A stretch of 25,041 nucleotides of DNA, from positions 1-25,041 of the IMG/VR virus record IMGVR_UViG_3300028666_000102. One strand, written 5' to 3'. Under the pieces are notes generated by a model. That model saw only the letters and a program-made list of their open reading frames with translations. It was not told where the DNA came from and made no database searches. Source of the stretch: a virus. Below are positions 15,360 to 21,981 of the stretch, in pieces. Made by a program: the position numbers and the translations under genes. How positions within the stretch are numbered: the first letter of the stretch is position 1; every line of letters starts with the position of its first letter.

Positions 15360-15817
15360 CGGTGTCTCCGGCGGTTCCTGTGCTTGGTGCGGCGCCGGTA
15401 GTCGCGGCCGGCGGGGTGTGGGGTGCTGTTGCAGCGGCAGTCACCGTGGCCGGAGTAGCGGCGTGGGACGCCGATCGTTTCAGCCACGGTCAGGAGTACG
15501 CGGCGCAGCTCGAAGGGCGTCACCCCTTCCTGCGGTGCTAGCTGCTCGCTGGCTCGGCGCATCGCCAGCCATTCGTGCCAGTCCTGCTCGAGGGACTTCG
15601 CTGTCGTCCGGTGGTAGGCCCAGAAGTCATCGAGTTCGGCTTGGGTCTGGCGATCGCTGAGCCCGAACCGAAGGAGCGACAGCCGCATCTCATCGACAGC
15701 AGCTGCTGCCTGCCCGGCGGACCGGCCGAGCATCGACGTTGCGGCGGCGAACTGGGCGAGCATCAGTCCCGCCATCGAGGACGGCGGTTCAGGGAGCCAC
15801 CAGACGTCGAGCGTCAC
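15356..15817 (-). CDS. Hypothetical protein with helical core and basic tail
   Basis: The GTG start lies 16 bases after the Pnkp stop, with a GAGGA ribosome site, so it is probably co-transcribed with the RNA-repair genes. The 153 residues start MTLDVWWLPEPPSSMAGLML and form a mostly helical segment with LLRFGLSDRQTQAELDDFWA and AYHRTTAKSLEQDWHEWLAM. The last 20 residues are very rich in Arg, Lys and His. A GHGDCRCNS stretch precedes the tail. The basic tail suits RNA or DNA binding. No recognised family. Confidence 0.6.
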   Translation of the reverse strand: MTLDVWWLPEPPSSMAGLMLAQFAAATSMLGRSAGQAAAAVDEMRLSLLRFGLSDRQTQAELDDFWAYHRTTAKSLEQDWHEWLAMRRASEQLAPQEGVTPFELRRVLLTVAETIGVPRRYSGHGDCRCNSTPHPAGRDYRRRTKHRNRRRHR

Positions 15818-15833
15818 GGGTGCGTCCTCACGG

Positions 15834-16733
15834 TCAGAAGTCGCCGTAGTCGACTTGCAGGCACCTCAGGCCGAGGCGGCGCCACAGTCGGACCACGCGG
15901 TCGCGGTCGTCCAGGACGAGGTGCACCGCGTAGTTCTCGCGCACGTGGGCGTCGAAGAGCTCGCCCTTGACGATGTCGTCTGGCCGGACGTCGCCGGCCC
16001 GGCGCATCCAAAGCGCGTGGTAGGGGACGCTGTGCTTGTCGAGCCAGCGCTTGGTGTGCTCGGCCACGCTGTCCGGGCGTCCCGACATCAGCACGATCCG
16101 GTCGCCAGCTGCGTGGCACAGACGGACGAGGCGGGCCACGTCCTCGTGGAGCAGGTCGGTTTCGCACAGGTCGTAGGCGTGGGGGCCGCGGCCGCTGTTG
16201 TCCGCGAGGGTGCCGTCGAGGTCGCAGATGATGGCCGGTGGGAGGGTGTAGTCGGGCTGATACGGGGCGAAGATCGGCCTGTCGTTCAGCTGGTCGGCGG
16301 TCAGGCAGCGGCTGCGCTTGGCGCGCTGGGCCATCCCGCGGATCACTTCCTCGCCGACGGAGGCCCTGCGCACGGCGTCGCGCCTGATGCACTCCTCGAT
16401 CGGGACGTGGGTGAAGCTGTGCACGACGAAGGTGGCATCCCGGCCGGCCAGGAGGTTCTTGTATCTGCGGGGAAGCCGGGAGGTCATGTGCGTGTTGTCG
16501 ATCACGACGTCGAAGCCGTCGTCGACGGCAGCGAGGATCGCGGCGTCCTGGACGCGCAGGACGGTCTCCTCGTGGTCGGTCCGGAAGGATCCGTCGTGGC
16601 GGTCCATCATCCGCCGCAGATCGTCCAGGTTGACCCGACGGACCCGGCCGGCGGACTCCTCGACGAGCCGCAGCGCGAAGGTGCTTTTCCCGGATGCGGG
16701 CAGGCCGGTGGTGAGGTGGATCATGGACGTCAT
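15834..16733 (-). CDS. pseT: Polynucleotide 5'-kinase / 3'-phosphatase, T4 Pnkp type
   Basis: The start is ATG 16733, overlapping the upstream stop as ATGA; the much longer frame upstream runs out of phase through other genes. At 299 residues it matches T4 Pnkp (301) in length and order. The N-terminal P-loop kinase has GLPASGKS (10-17) and VVIDNTHMTSRLPRRYKNLL with the family's arginine-rich lid. The C-terminal HAD phosphatase has DLDGTLADNS (171-180), SGRP (217-220) and DDRD (275-278). The enzyme phosphorylates 5'-OH and removes 3' phosphate or cyclic phosphate, preparing broken RNA or DNA ends for ligation. It directly follows an RNA ligase and a nucleotidyltransferase gene, so tRNA repair is the likely role. 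The symbol follows T4 usage. Confidence 0.93.
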   Translation of the reverse strand: MTSMIHLTTGLPASGKSTFALRLVEESAGRVRRVNLDDLRRMMDRHDGSFRTDHEETVLRVQDAAILAAVDDGFDVVIDNTHMTSRLPRRYKNLLAGRDATFVVHSFTHVPIEECIRRDAVRRASVGEEVIRGMAQRAKRSRCLTADQLNDRPIFAPYQPDYTLPPAIICDLDGTLADNSGRGPHAYDLCETDLLHEDVARLVRLCHAAGDRIVLMSGRPDSVAEHTKRWLDKHSVPYHALWMRRAGDVRPDDIVKGELFDAHVRENYAVHLVLDDRDRVVRLWRRLGLRCLQVDYGDF

Positions 16734-17413
16734 GAGGTGGGCTCCTGGTAGTAGTGGGCGCGGACCGCCAGGAGCCACCGCTCGACGGTCTCGGTGTCGG
16801 GTTTGTCCGGCAGCGGCGAGCCCGCCGCGCCCATGCGGTTCTCGGCCTCCTCGATGAGGAGCCGGCCGGTGAGCGGGTCGGCAACGATCGTCCGGCCGAT
16901 GGCCCGGATCTGTTCGGGGTCGGCGACCTGGATGGCGAGGTGGCCGGTGGTGTACAGCTGCTCGCCCTGCTGGACGAGTCGGACCAGGTGCCGGGCGTGC
17001 TTTTCTGCCCGGCGCACTGGGATGTCGGCGGAGAAGGAGCCGTCGCCGCGGCGGATGAGTTTCGTGAGCTGCTGGTGGGCGTAGCCGAGGTAGGCACTGC
17101 GGACGGCGGGCGCGGATAGGAAGGCGCGGCGGATGGCGATGAGCCTTTCCCCGAGCGGCGTCGTGTTCTAATAGTGCTTCAGCCACATCAGCTCGCCGAC
17201 GGTCGGGTTGCCGCCGAGGGCCAGGCGGCAGAATTTCCCGGCCTCGTGGAGCGTCTGGTCGGGGGCGGTGGTGACGTCGGACTCTCTCGGCCGGGTCAGC
17301 CCGTGGAACGCGATGGTGGGGGCGGCAAAAACTCCGAGCCGGTCGACGTCGGAGTCCGGGCCGTCCAGTCCGTACGCGGTGGACCCAACCACGCCAGCGA
17401 GGAGGACGTCCAT
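16730..17413 (-). CDS. RlaP-type nucleotidyltransferase (PF10127-like) interrupted by one in-frame TAG
   Basis: ATG 17413 overlaps the RNA ligase stop (TGATG), and the frame reaches the Pnkp start (ATGA) 228 codons later. Codon 82 (17170-17168) is TAG. The first 81 residues carry the polymerase-beta nucleotidyltransferase signature GSTAYGLDGPDSDVDRLGVF (GS at 10-11, Asp22 and Asp24). After the TAG the same frame continues NTTPLGERLIAIRRAFLSAP, then YLGYAHQQLTKLIRR, as expected for the family's C-terminal helical part, with no other stop. From family memory the position is usually a charged residue, so GAG to TAG is the simplest change. Possible meanings: sequencing error, fresh pseudogene, or amber readthrough. 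A gene caller would split it into 17168-17413 and 16730-17017 (only restart codon, GTG). Confidence 0.8.
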
Positions 17414-18702
17414 CAGCGGTCCTGGTCGTCGCGGAACGGGTTGGTAGCCGACGGTCGGACCGCGCGCCAGACGTGCGGCCCGGTGTCGCGGTCGTCATAG
17501 CGCAGGAAGAGCCCGGATCGGATCACCGGGTCGGCGACGAGCTGCTGCGCAGCGACGGCGAACGCTGCCCGGCGGCCCTTGGGGGTGGGGTCCTTGGGCT
17601 TGGCGGCGCTCATGACGGCGACCAGGGTGTTGCTGATGGTCGCGGACATGCGCCAGTACTGGTCGTCGAGCTCGTCGACGACGGACCGGACCCACTGGTC
17701 GAACTCGTCCGGCACGTCGACCAGCAGCGCTGCGAGCGCGCCGGCGTCGACGGTGGCCAGTCGCGCGGCTTCGGCCTTGGACACGCCGATCGTCTGGGCG
17801 AGGCGCACGGCGTCGAGTTCGGCGAAGCGCTGGGCGCCGTAGGCCCGCCAGACATCGACGGCGTTGGTGCCGGTCAGACGCTTGTGGAGCCGGACGTACT
17901 CGCCGACCTTGACCTTGACGCGCAGGCCGCCGACGTATCGAATTACCCAGCCCTCTGCGTTGGTGCCGGTTGCTGTCGATCCGTCGAGCAGCCGGTCTTC
18001 CTGCGCGGCGCGTACCAGCTCGGGCAGCATGGCCGGCGGCCAGGACCTGATCACGCGGCCGCCGAGGGCCTGCCACATCTCGGCGTAGTCCTCAAGGCGC
18101 TGCTCGGTTCCGTCCGGGGCGTAGACGGCCAGGAGCACGAGGGTGCGTTCGCCGCGGTAGTCGACGACGATGCGGTTCTCCGGGTACACGATCTCGGTGA
18201 CGTAGGTATGGCCCGGGATGAGGAGGCCGCTGGGCTCGGTGTCGTCGAGCCACTGCTGTGCCCACGTGGCCTGGTCGGAATAGAAGGAGCCCTTCGTGGC
18301 GACGCGCCACTTGCCCTCGTACCAGAAGACGGTACCCAGGGAGCCGTCGGCCTTGTCGTAGACCCGGTGGGGCGTCTCGTTCGGCAACGGGGGCGCGAAG
18401 GGATGCCCTTGGCCGTGCTGGTCGTGGTTGAAGAACTTCGGCATGCACCAGCCGACGATGCGGCCGCTCGGCTGCTCAACGACCAAGCCGCGGCAGCGGG
18501 TGGTGACGCGGTTCCAGCGCTGTTCGTACTGGCAGGCGCGGCTGTAGGTGTAGATCGTCAGTGGCAGCGAGTCGTGGTGACTGACGCGCACGTAGCCAGC
18601 GGTGATCTCCGCGTTCAGCTCCTCGAGGTGGAACAGCTCGTTCATTATGACGTCGCGGTCGGTGCCGAGGGCGAGCTCGGGATCGATGTCGAGGGTCTTC
18701 AT
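17413..18702 (-). CDS. RNA ligase, T4 Rnl1-like
   Basis: ATG 18702 overlaps the upstream stop (TGATG). The 429-residue protein has the nucleotidyltransferase motifs of ATP-dependent RNA ligases: RGLVVE (71-76), motif I KADGS with nucleophile Lys117, motif III TEIVYPENRIVVDY (169-182), motif IV EGWVIRY (250-256) and motif V RVKVKVGEY (261-269). The spacing and the NRIVV segment fit Rnl1 of T4, which seals tRNA cut in the anticodon loop after end healing by Pnkp. The C-terminal 150 residues are helical and may be the tRNA-specificity domain. It is coupled to the nucleotidyltransferase and Pnkp genes. A DRB0094-type ligase is a less likely alternative. Confidence 0.88.
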   Translation of the reverse strand: MKTLDIDPELALGTDRDVIMNELFHLEELNAEITAGYVRVSHHDSLPLTIYTYSRACQYEQRWNRVTTRCRGLVVEQPSGRIVGWCMPKFFNHDQHGQGHPFAPPLPNETPHRVYDKADGSLGTVFWYEGKWRVATKGSFYSDQATWAQQWLDDTEPSGLLIPGHTYVTEIVYPENRIVVDYRGERTLVLLAVYAPDGTEQRLEDYAEMWQALGGRVIRSWPPAMLPELVRAAQEDRLLDGSTATGTNAEGWVIRYVGGLRVKVKVGEYVRLHKRLTGTNAVDVWRAYGAQRFAELDAVRLAQTIGVSKAEAARLATVDAGALAALLVDVPDEFDQWVRSVVDELDDQYWRMSATISNTLVAVMSAAKPKDPTPKGRRAAFAVAAQQLVADPVIRSGLFLRYDDRDTGPHVWRAVRPSATNPFRDDQDR

Positions 18703-19085
18703 CAGATCTCGCTTCGGAGTCGGTGCAGGCGCTGCGTGGTCCAGCAGCCGGATTCGGAGCCACTGATCGTGACCTCCAGGCGCCCATCGCCCGGCGGCAC
18801 TCGTCGGGCGGCTGCCAAGAGCCGCACCCAGTCAACGACGATCCAGCGCGGTTCGTCGTGGGCGTCGTGGCCGTCGTCGCCGGCGGTCTTGTTGCCGGGG
18901 CAGCACAGCTCGATCAGCGGGTACGAGTACTGACCGATCAGCAGGTCGCAACGCGAGTGATCAGTCAGGCCGTGGTGGTGTGGATCCCGCGCGACCGTGA
19001 TCGCGGCTTCATGGCTGCCGAACTCTCGATCAGTGCGAATCGCGGGGTCGTGGCTCAGGCACAGAATGCGGTAGGTACTGCTCAT
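18702..19085 (-). CDS. Conserved hypothetical protein of actinobacteria and their phages
   Basis: The start is ATG 19085 (MSSTYRILCLSHDPAIRTDR) with an AAGGA ribosome site; an earlier start would overlap the HNH gene. The 127 residues contain HSRCDLLIGQYSYPLIELCC, then PRWIVVDWVRLLAAARR. I recognise this pattern (YRxLCLSHDPA ... CDLLIGxYSYPLxE ... WxxVDWxRLLAAA) from many Streptomyces phage and plasmid proteins without known function. It leads directly into the RNA ligase by a stop/start overlap. A small alpha/beta fold is likely. Confidence 0.7.
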   Translation of the reverse strand: MSSTYRILCLSHDPAIRTDREFGSHEAAITVARDPHHHGLTDHSRCDLLIGQYSYPLIELCCPGNKTAGDDGHDAHDEPRWIVVDWVRLLAAARRVPPGDGRLEVTISGSESGCWTTQRLHRLRSEI

Positions 19086-19110
19086 GGTGGGCTGATCCTT
19101 CGGGCGTTGA

Positions 19111-19731
19111 TCACGTCGTCGGTGCGCCAGCGGTAGCTGCAGCTGCGGCGCCGGCGGGGATGTGGGTCCAGCCGTCATGCCGGATCACGCGGCCGACGGT
19201 GGACGCGCTGATGCCGAACTCGGCCGCGAGGTCGGCCTGGCGGACGACGCCGCGGACGTATCGCGCGCGGATCGCCCGGACGGCGTCGTCGGTGAGCCGG
19301 TGGTAACCGTTGGCCTCGCCCGGACCGCTGGCGCCGCTCTTCCGCAGGCCGCGACGGGTGTAGCGGTACCGACCGCTGCGCATGTACGGGTGCATGCCGC
19401 GGTCGACGGCGTCCTGGGAATTTTCGCGCTGCGTCTTGGCTTCCAGGTGGTCTGGGTTGCAGCAGGGTCGCCAGTCGCAGCGGTGCGCGACGACCTCGCG
19501 CGGGCCGAGGTCGCGTCCGCGCGAGATCCGAAAGGCGAGCCGCGAGGCGAGCTCCTTGTAGCGCACGCCCTTGACACGCCACCAGAATGCGCCGCGCTTG
19601 AGGGTGCGCCAGGGCCAGCATTCGTCCGGGGCGCCGATGAGGACGTAGCCCCAGAAGCGCTCGACGTCGGCCTTCGACGGTGGCGGCGGGCTGGGGCGCC
19701 AGTACCGGTATGGTGCCTCCGCCGTGGCCAT
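19111..19731 (-). CDS. HNH endonuclease with C-terminal helix-turn-helix
   Basis: ATG 19731 overlaps the Ro60 stop (TGATG); longer in-frame versions would run antisense-frame through Ro60. The 206-residue protein carries an HNH domain of the homing type: ECWPWRTLKRG at the start, VVAHRCDWRPCCNPDHLEAK with His83, Asn92 and His95, and TQRENSQD, the usual trailing element. Residues 155-195 form a resolvase-like helix-turn-helix (LTDDAVRAIRARYVRGVVRQ and DLAAEFGISASTVGRVIRHD). Such free-standing endonucleases move themselves between phages. Its insertion between Ro60 and the RNA ligase with perfect overlap suggests an old arrival. A role in RNA repair is unlikely. Confidence 0.88.
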   Translation of the reverse strand: MATAEAPYRYWRPSPPPPSKADVERFWGYVLIGAPDECWPWRTLKRGAFWWRVKGVRYKELASRLAFRISRGRDLGPREVVAHRCDWRPCCNPDHLEAKTQRENSQDAVDRGMHPYMRSGRYRYTRRGLRKSGASGPGEANGYHRLTDDAVRAIRARYVRGVVRQADLAAEFGISASTVGRVIRHDGWTHIPAGAAAAATAGAPTT

Positions 19732-21389
19732 CAGTCTGCTGTCCCGGTCTCCCAGGGCCAGGTGGCCTTGCGGTGGGACTCGAGTAGCGGGATGACGCGG
19801 AACAGCTCGTCGGTCAGGCCGCCGAAGGTGTGGCGGTGGGCTGTGCCAGCGGGGGCGTGCCCGGCCTGGTAGCCCGCGAGGTTCGCCGTGTACATCGGGA
19901 TGTTGGCCGGGATCGCCCGGTCGACCGAGACGGCGGTGGTGCCGTCGGTTGCCTGTTCGTCGGTGAGGACGATGACGCGGTCGTGGTCGCGGTACTCCTT
20001 GCGCAGGGCGGCTGCGGTCTCGGTGCCGCCGCCGAGGAAGAAGCCGCTGTTCGCCCACCGGTCCAGTGAGCGCAGCACGGACTCGCCGGGCAGGATCGTG
20101 AAGTGCTTGGTGTGGGCGCCGGGGGCCTGGTGCGTGTACTGCTGCGTGGAGGAGAAGGAGACGACGTTGGCGGTGTCGCAGCGGATCGCGAGGGCGATGC
20201 CGAGCAGCGCTGCGGCGTGCCACCGGGCCATCTCGGAGTTGTCCGACATGGGCTCGCGCATGGACGTTGAGGTGTCGACCATGATGAGGGTTCGTCCGGG
20301 CAGCTCCGGGATGTTGGCCAGGGAGGCGGACAGCGCCCGCTCGAGTGCCCCGGCCCAGCGGAGATTGTGGCCGGCGGCCCGGTAGGCGGAGAGGAAGCGG
20401 ATCGGCAGTTGCCGGGACCGGGCGGCTTCGATGGGGTCGGCGATCCTGGCGGCGACGGTCTCGGCGGTGGTGTCTGAGATCTTCGCGTTGTCGAGGTTCC
20501 GCAGGTTCCGGAGCAGGGCCATGTAGCCCATCGACGGGATGATCGCTTCCCACGCTGCGGCGTCCATCGGTCCTTGCAGCCAGCCGCTGAGGGCTTCCCA
20601 GGTCATGCCGGCCTGGGCCAGCAGGCGATGGGCTCCGGGTTCTGTCAGGAGGGTTCGGCGCTTCTGGGTGGGGAGGCCCAGGAGCCATGCGCGCCGGTTC
20701 AGCATGGGGAGGGAGGCCGGGATGGTGCTGCCTCGGCCGTGGCGGCGGTCCAGGGCACAGCGGAACAGGTCACCCTGCCAGGCCTTGGCGGGGTCTGGGC
20801 TGGGGTGCACCAGGTCGATAACGTCGCCGAAGCGGAAGCCGGCGGCCGGGCTGTCGTACTTGAGCAGCGCGTGCTCGGTGTACAGCTGCCGCACGGCGTC
20901 GGCGACGCCGTTCTTGACCGGCTTGGGGATGGCCCGGCCGTAGTGGGACGTCCAGTAGGCGAGGATCTCGCCGGGCTCGTCGGCGCGGGCGCAGGCGCTG
21001 CGGATGAACTGGCGGTTGTAGCCGGCGCCGTTGTCGGCTCCGGTGTCGAGCCGTGCCTTCACGGCTTCGCAGGCTACGACGACTGCGGCGCTGCGCATGT
21101 GGGCCGAGTTGCGCAGCCACGGGATGAAGCCAGCCATCCAGGCGGGGTCGTCGACGGCCACGGTCTGGGCAAGGGCGGCCAGGCGCTTGCCGCGGACCTC
21201 GGCGGTCTCGTAGTGGGTGTTCTGGCCGGCCATGTCGGTGACGGCGAGCAGGAAGAGCTCGCTGGCCGGGGTGCGCGCGAAGCCGGGGGCGCCCTCGTGG
21301 GTCAGGGCGTGGCCGGTGGTGGTGATCGGGCTAGTGATGCCGGCGGCACGGGCGGCGGCCAGGCCGGGCTTGCGATTCCAGTGGCCCAT
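19731..21389 (-). CDS. rsr: Ro60 (Rsr-like) protein: TROVE ring plus vWA domain
   Basis: ATG 21389 is preceded by GGAAGGG. The 552 residues match bacterial Ro60. The N-terminal HEAT-repeat TROVE ring includes THEGAPGFARTPASELFLLA, FIPWLRNSAHMRSAAVVVA, RQFIRSACARADEPGEILAY and WEAIIPSMGYMALLRNLRNL. The C-terminal von Willebrand A domain has an intact MIDAS, DTSTSM (Asp372, Ser374, Ser376), and VIVLTDEQATDG. Ro60 binds Y RNAs on the ring surface and single-stranded RNA 3' ends in the central hole, and in Deinococcus works with PNPase on structured RNA. A tandem array of Y-RNA-like elements lies directly upstream (21434-21981), which strongly supports the call. Confidence 0.93.
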   Translation of the reverse strand: MGHWNRKPGLAAARAAGITSPITTTGHALTHEGAPGFARTPASELFLLAVTDMAGQNTHYETAEVRGKRLAALAQTVAVDDPAWMAGFIPWLRNSAHMRSAAVVVACEAVKARLDTGADNGAGYNRQFIRSACARADEPGEILAYWTSHYGRAIPKPVKNGVADAVRQLYTEHALLKYDSPAAGFRFGDVIDLVHPSPDPAKAWQGDLFRCALDRRHGRGSTIPASLPMLNRRAWLLGLPTQKRRTLLTEPGAHRLLAQAGMTWEALSGWLQGPMDAAAWEAIIPSMGYMALLRNLRNLDNAKISDTTAETVAARIADPIEAARSRQLPIRFLSAYRAAGHNLRWAGALERALSASLANIPELPGRTLIMVDTSTSMREPMSDNSEMARWHAAALLGIALAIRCDTANVVSFSSTQQYTHQAPGAHTKHFTILPGESVLRSLDRWANSGFFLGGGTETAAALRKEYRDHDRVIVLTDEQATDGTTAVSVDRAIPANIPMYTANLAGYQAGHAPAGTAHRHTFGGLTDELFRVIPLLESHRKATWPWETGTAD

Positions 21390-21395
21390 GGGGGT

Positions 21396-21421
21396 CCCTT
21401 CCTGCAGCGGGGCGGGAAGGG
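21396..21421 (-). promoter_or_regulatory. Hairpin that can hide the Ro60 ribosome binding site
   Basis: CCCTTCC (21421-21415 on the minus strand) pairs perfectly with GGAAGGG (21402-21396) around a 12-base loop. GGAAGGG is the presumed Shine-Dalgarno sequence of Ro60, ending seven bases before the ATG. Folding would block ribosome access; binding of a factor or an alternative fold with the last Y RNA could open it. Confidence 0.45.
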
Positions 21422-21433
21422 CCGGGGCTGTAT

Positions 21434-21569
21434 GCCCGAGGTCGGGTCGGCTGCGCTGTTCGTGCCTGCCGCTCTCCCAAGTGAGCTACCGCCCCTCGCG
21501 CAGGGCGTCCCGGAGTTGAACCGGGCCCGTCACAGACTTACTGAAGCACTCGCGGCCATCGCACCGGGC
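21434..21569 (-). ncRNA. Y-RNA-like RNA C, with tRNA-mimic module
   Basis: In transcript order: outer stem GCCCG, motif GTGCGATGGCC, T-arm (loop TTCAACT at 21520-21514, stem CCCGG/CCGGG), acceptor-like strand ACGCCCT, short loop, strand GGGGCGG, D arm (21486-21471, GCTC...GAGC), motif CCCGACCT and closing strand CGGGC. A second helix GGCCGCG/CGCAGCC (6 of 7 pairs) lies inside the motifs. The 3' half of a tRNA thus precedes the 5' half, joined through a closed acceptor stem, as in bacterial YrlA. Its outer stem is the shortest of the array. Confidence 0.72.
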
Positions 21570-21580
21570 GGGGCTCAAGC

Positions 21581-21608
21581 CCTTCCGAGGTCGTTTAGCA
21601 CCGGAAGG
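21581..21608 (-). ncRNA. Minimal Y-RNA-like remnant hairpin
   Basis: Outer stem CCTTCCG/CGGAAGG is a perfect 7 bp. Its loop begins GTGC and ends GACCT, the two motif halves that flank the module in the full units, but only five bases lie between them. The tRNA-like module and inner helix are absent. It is 16 bases after RNA B and 11 before RNA C. A competing hairpin (21598-21611) overlaps it. It may be a deletion relic or a small Ro60 site. Confidence 0.4.
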
Positions 21609-21624
21609 TGCGTTGCGTCTTCGT

Positions 21625-21750
21625 ACAGTCCCGAGGTCGGGTGATCACGGAGTTGCGATAGGCCGCTCCGCCACGGTGCCGCAGCACCACCGGGATTCGA
21701 ACCCGGGATTCGTCTGCACGAAGTACCCGTGGTCGGCGCACCGGGACTGT
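21625..21750 (-). ncRNA. Y-RNA-like RNA B, with class II tRNA-mimic module
   Basis: The ends form a perfect 9-bp helix ACAGTCCCG/CGGGACTGT. Inside are GTGCGCCGACC on the 5' side and CACCCGACCT on the 3' side, then helix CACGG/CCGTG. The module has a perfect T arm (loop TTCGAAT at 21701-21695), acceptor-like GGTGC-TGCG-GCACC closed by a tetraloop (21684-21688 and 21675-21679), and a Ser/Leu-style D arm beginning TGGCGGAG. A small GTAC-TTC-GTGC hairpin sits where a long variable arm would be. This is the clearest unit of the array. Confidence 0.8.
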
Positions 21751-21756
21751 CGGGTT

Positions 21757-21909
21757 CCTCGAACCGAGGTCTGGCGACCAAGGAGACAACAGTGCTCTGC
21801 CTGCTGAGCTACGGTCGGCCGCTGCTAGCTGCGGCTGGACCGGCCGGATTTGCACCCGCGACCTCTGCCTTAACTGGGAAGTAGCCCTGGTCTGCGCACC
21901 GGTTCGAAG
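21757..21909 (-). ncRNA. Y-RNA-like RNA A, with tRNA-mimic module
   Basis: The ends pair as CTTCGAACCG/CGGTTCGAGG (10 bp, one G.U). The 5' internal motif is GTGCGCAGACC, the 3' one CGCCAGACCT, followed inward by helix CCAGGG/CCTTGG. The module has a T arm with loop TGCAAAT (21854-21848, one stem mismatch), acceptor-like strands CGGTCCA and CCGACCG (5 of 7 pairs) joined by a linker, and a perfect D arm GCTC-AGCAGGCA-GAGC (21809-21794). Outer stem bases differ from the other units while pairing is kept. Confidence 0.75.
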
Positions 21910-21916
21910 AGTGCTT

Positions 21917-21981
21917 CTCAGAGTTCCAGATCGGATCCGGTAGGCCGCGTCAAAGGAGGAACCGGGTCCTGCGCACCTGAG
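21917..21981 (-). ncRNA. Short Y-RNA-like unit without tRNA module
   Basis: Outer helix CTCAG/CTGAG encloses GTGCGCAGGACC on the 5' side, the same motif as in the full units, and an inner helix GGTTCC/GGAACT. The loop of about 30 bases has no T or D arm. The usual 3' motif GACCT is altered (GAACT). It ends seven bases before RNA A. Bacteria with Ro60 can have some Y RNAs lacking the tRNA-like domain, so this may be functional or degenerate. Confidence 0.42.

Noticed and set aside
16730-17413. Genome-wide reassignment of TAG to a sense codon
   Set aside because: TAG properly terminates the small terminase (6711-6713) and the zinc protein (22089-22091), and most genes end in TGA. I also see no CTA-anticodon tRNA in the window.
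15834-17498. A 554-residue version of the kinase-phosphatase
   Set aside because: The added N-terminal part overlaps the nucleotidyltransferase gene in another frame. The ATG at 16733 gives the T4-like length of 299 and an ATGA overlap.
21408-21492. A conventional tRNA using GGGGCGG at 21492 and CCGCCCC near 21408-21414
   Set aside because: The acceptor match is perfect, but there is no T loop or anticodon arm in between, and the D arm is already used in Y-RNA-like unit C.
21434-21909. Ordinary or intron-containing tRNA genes in the Ro60 upstream region
   Set aside because: Each T arm precedes a D arm in transcript order, and acceptor strands pair within the 3'-half/5'-half unit rather than across the spacers. 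No anticodon arm forms between a D arm and the following T arm. Y RNA topology explains all parts.
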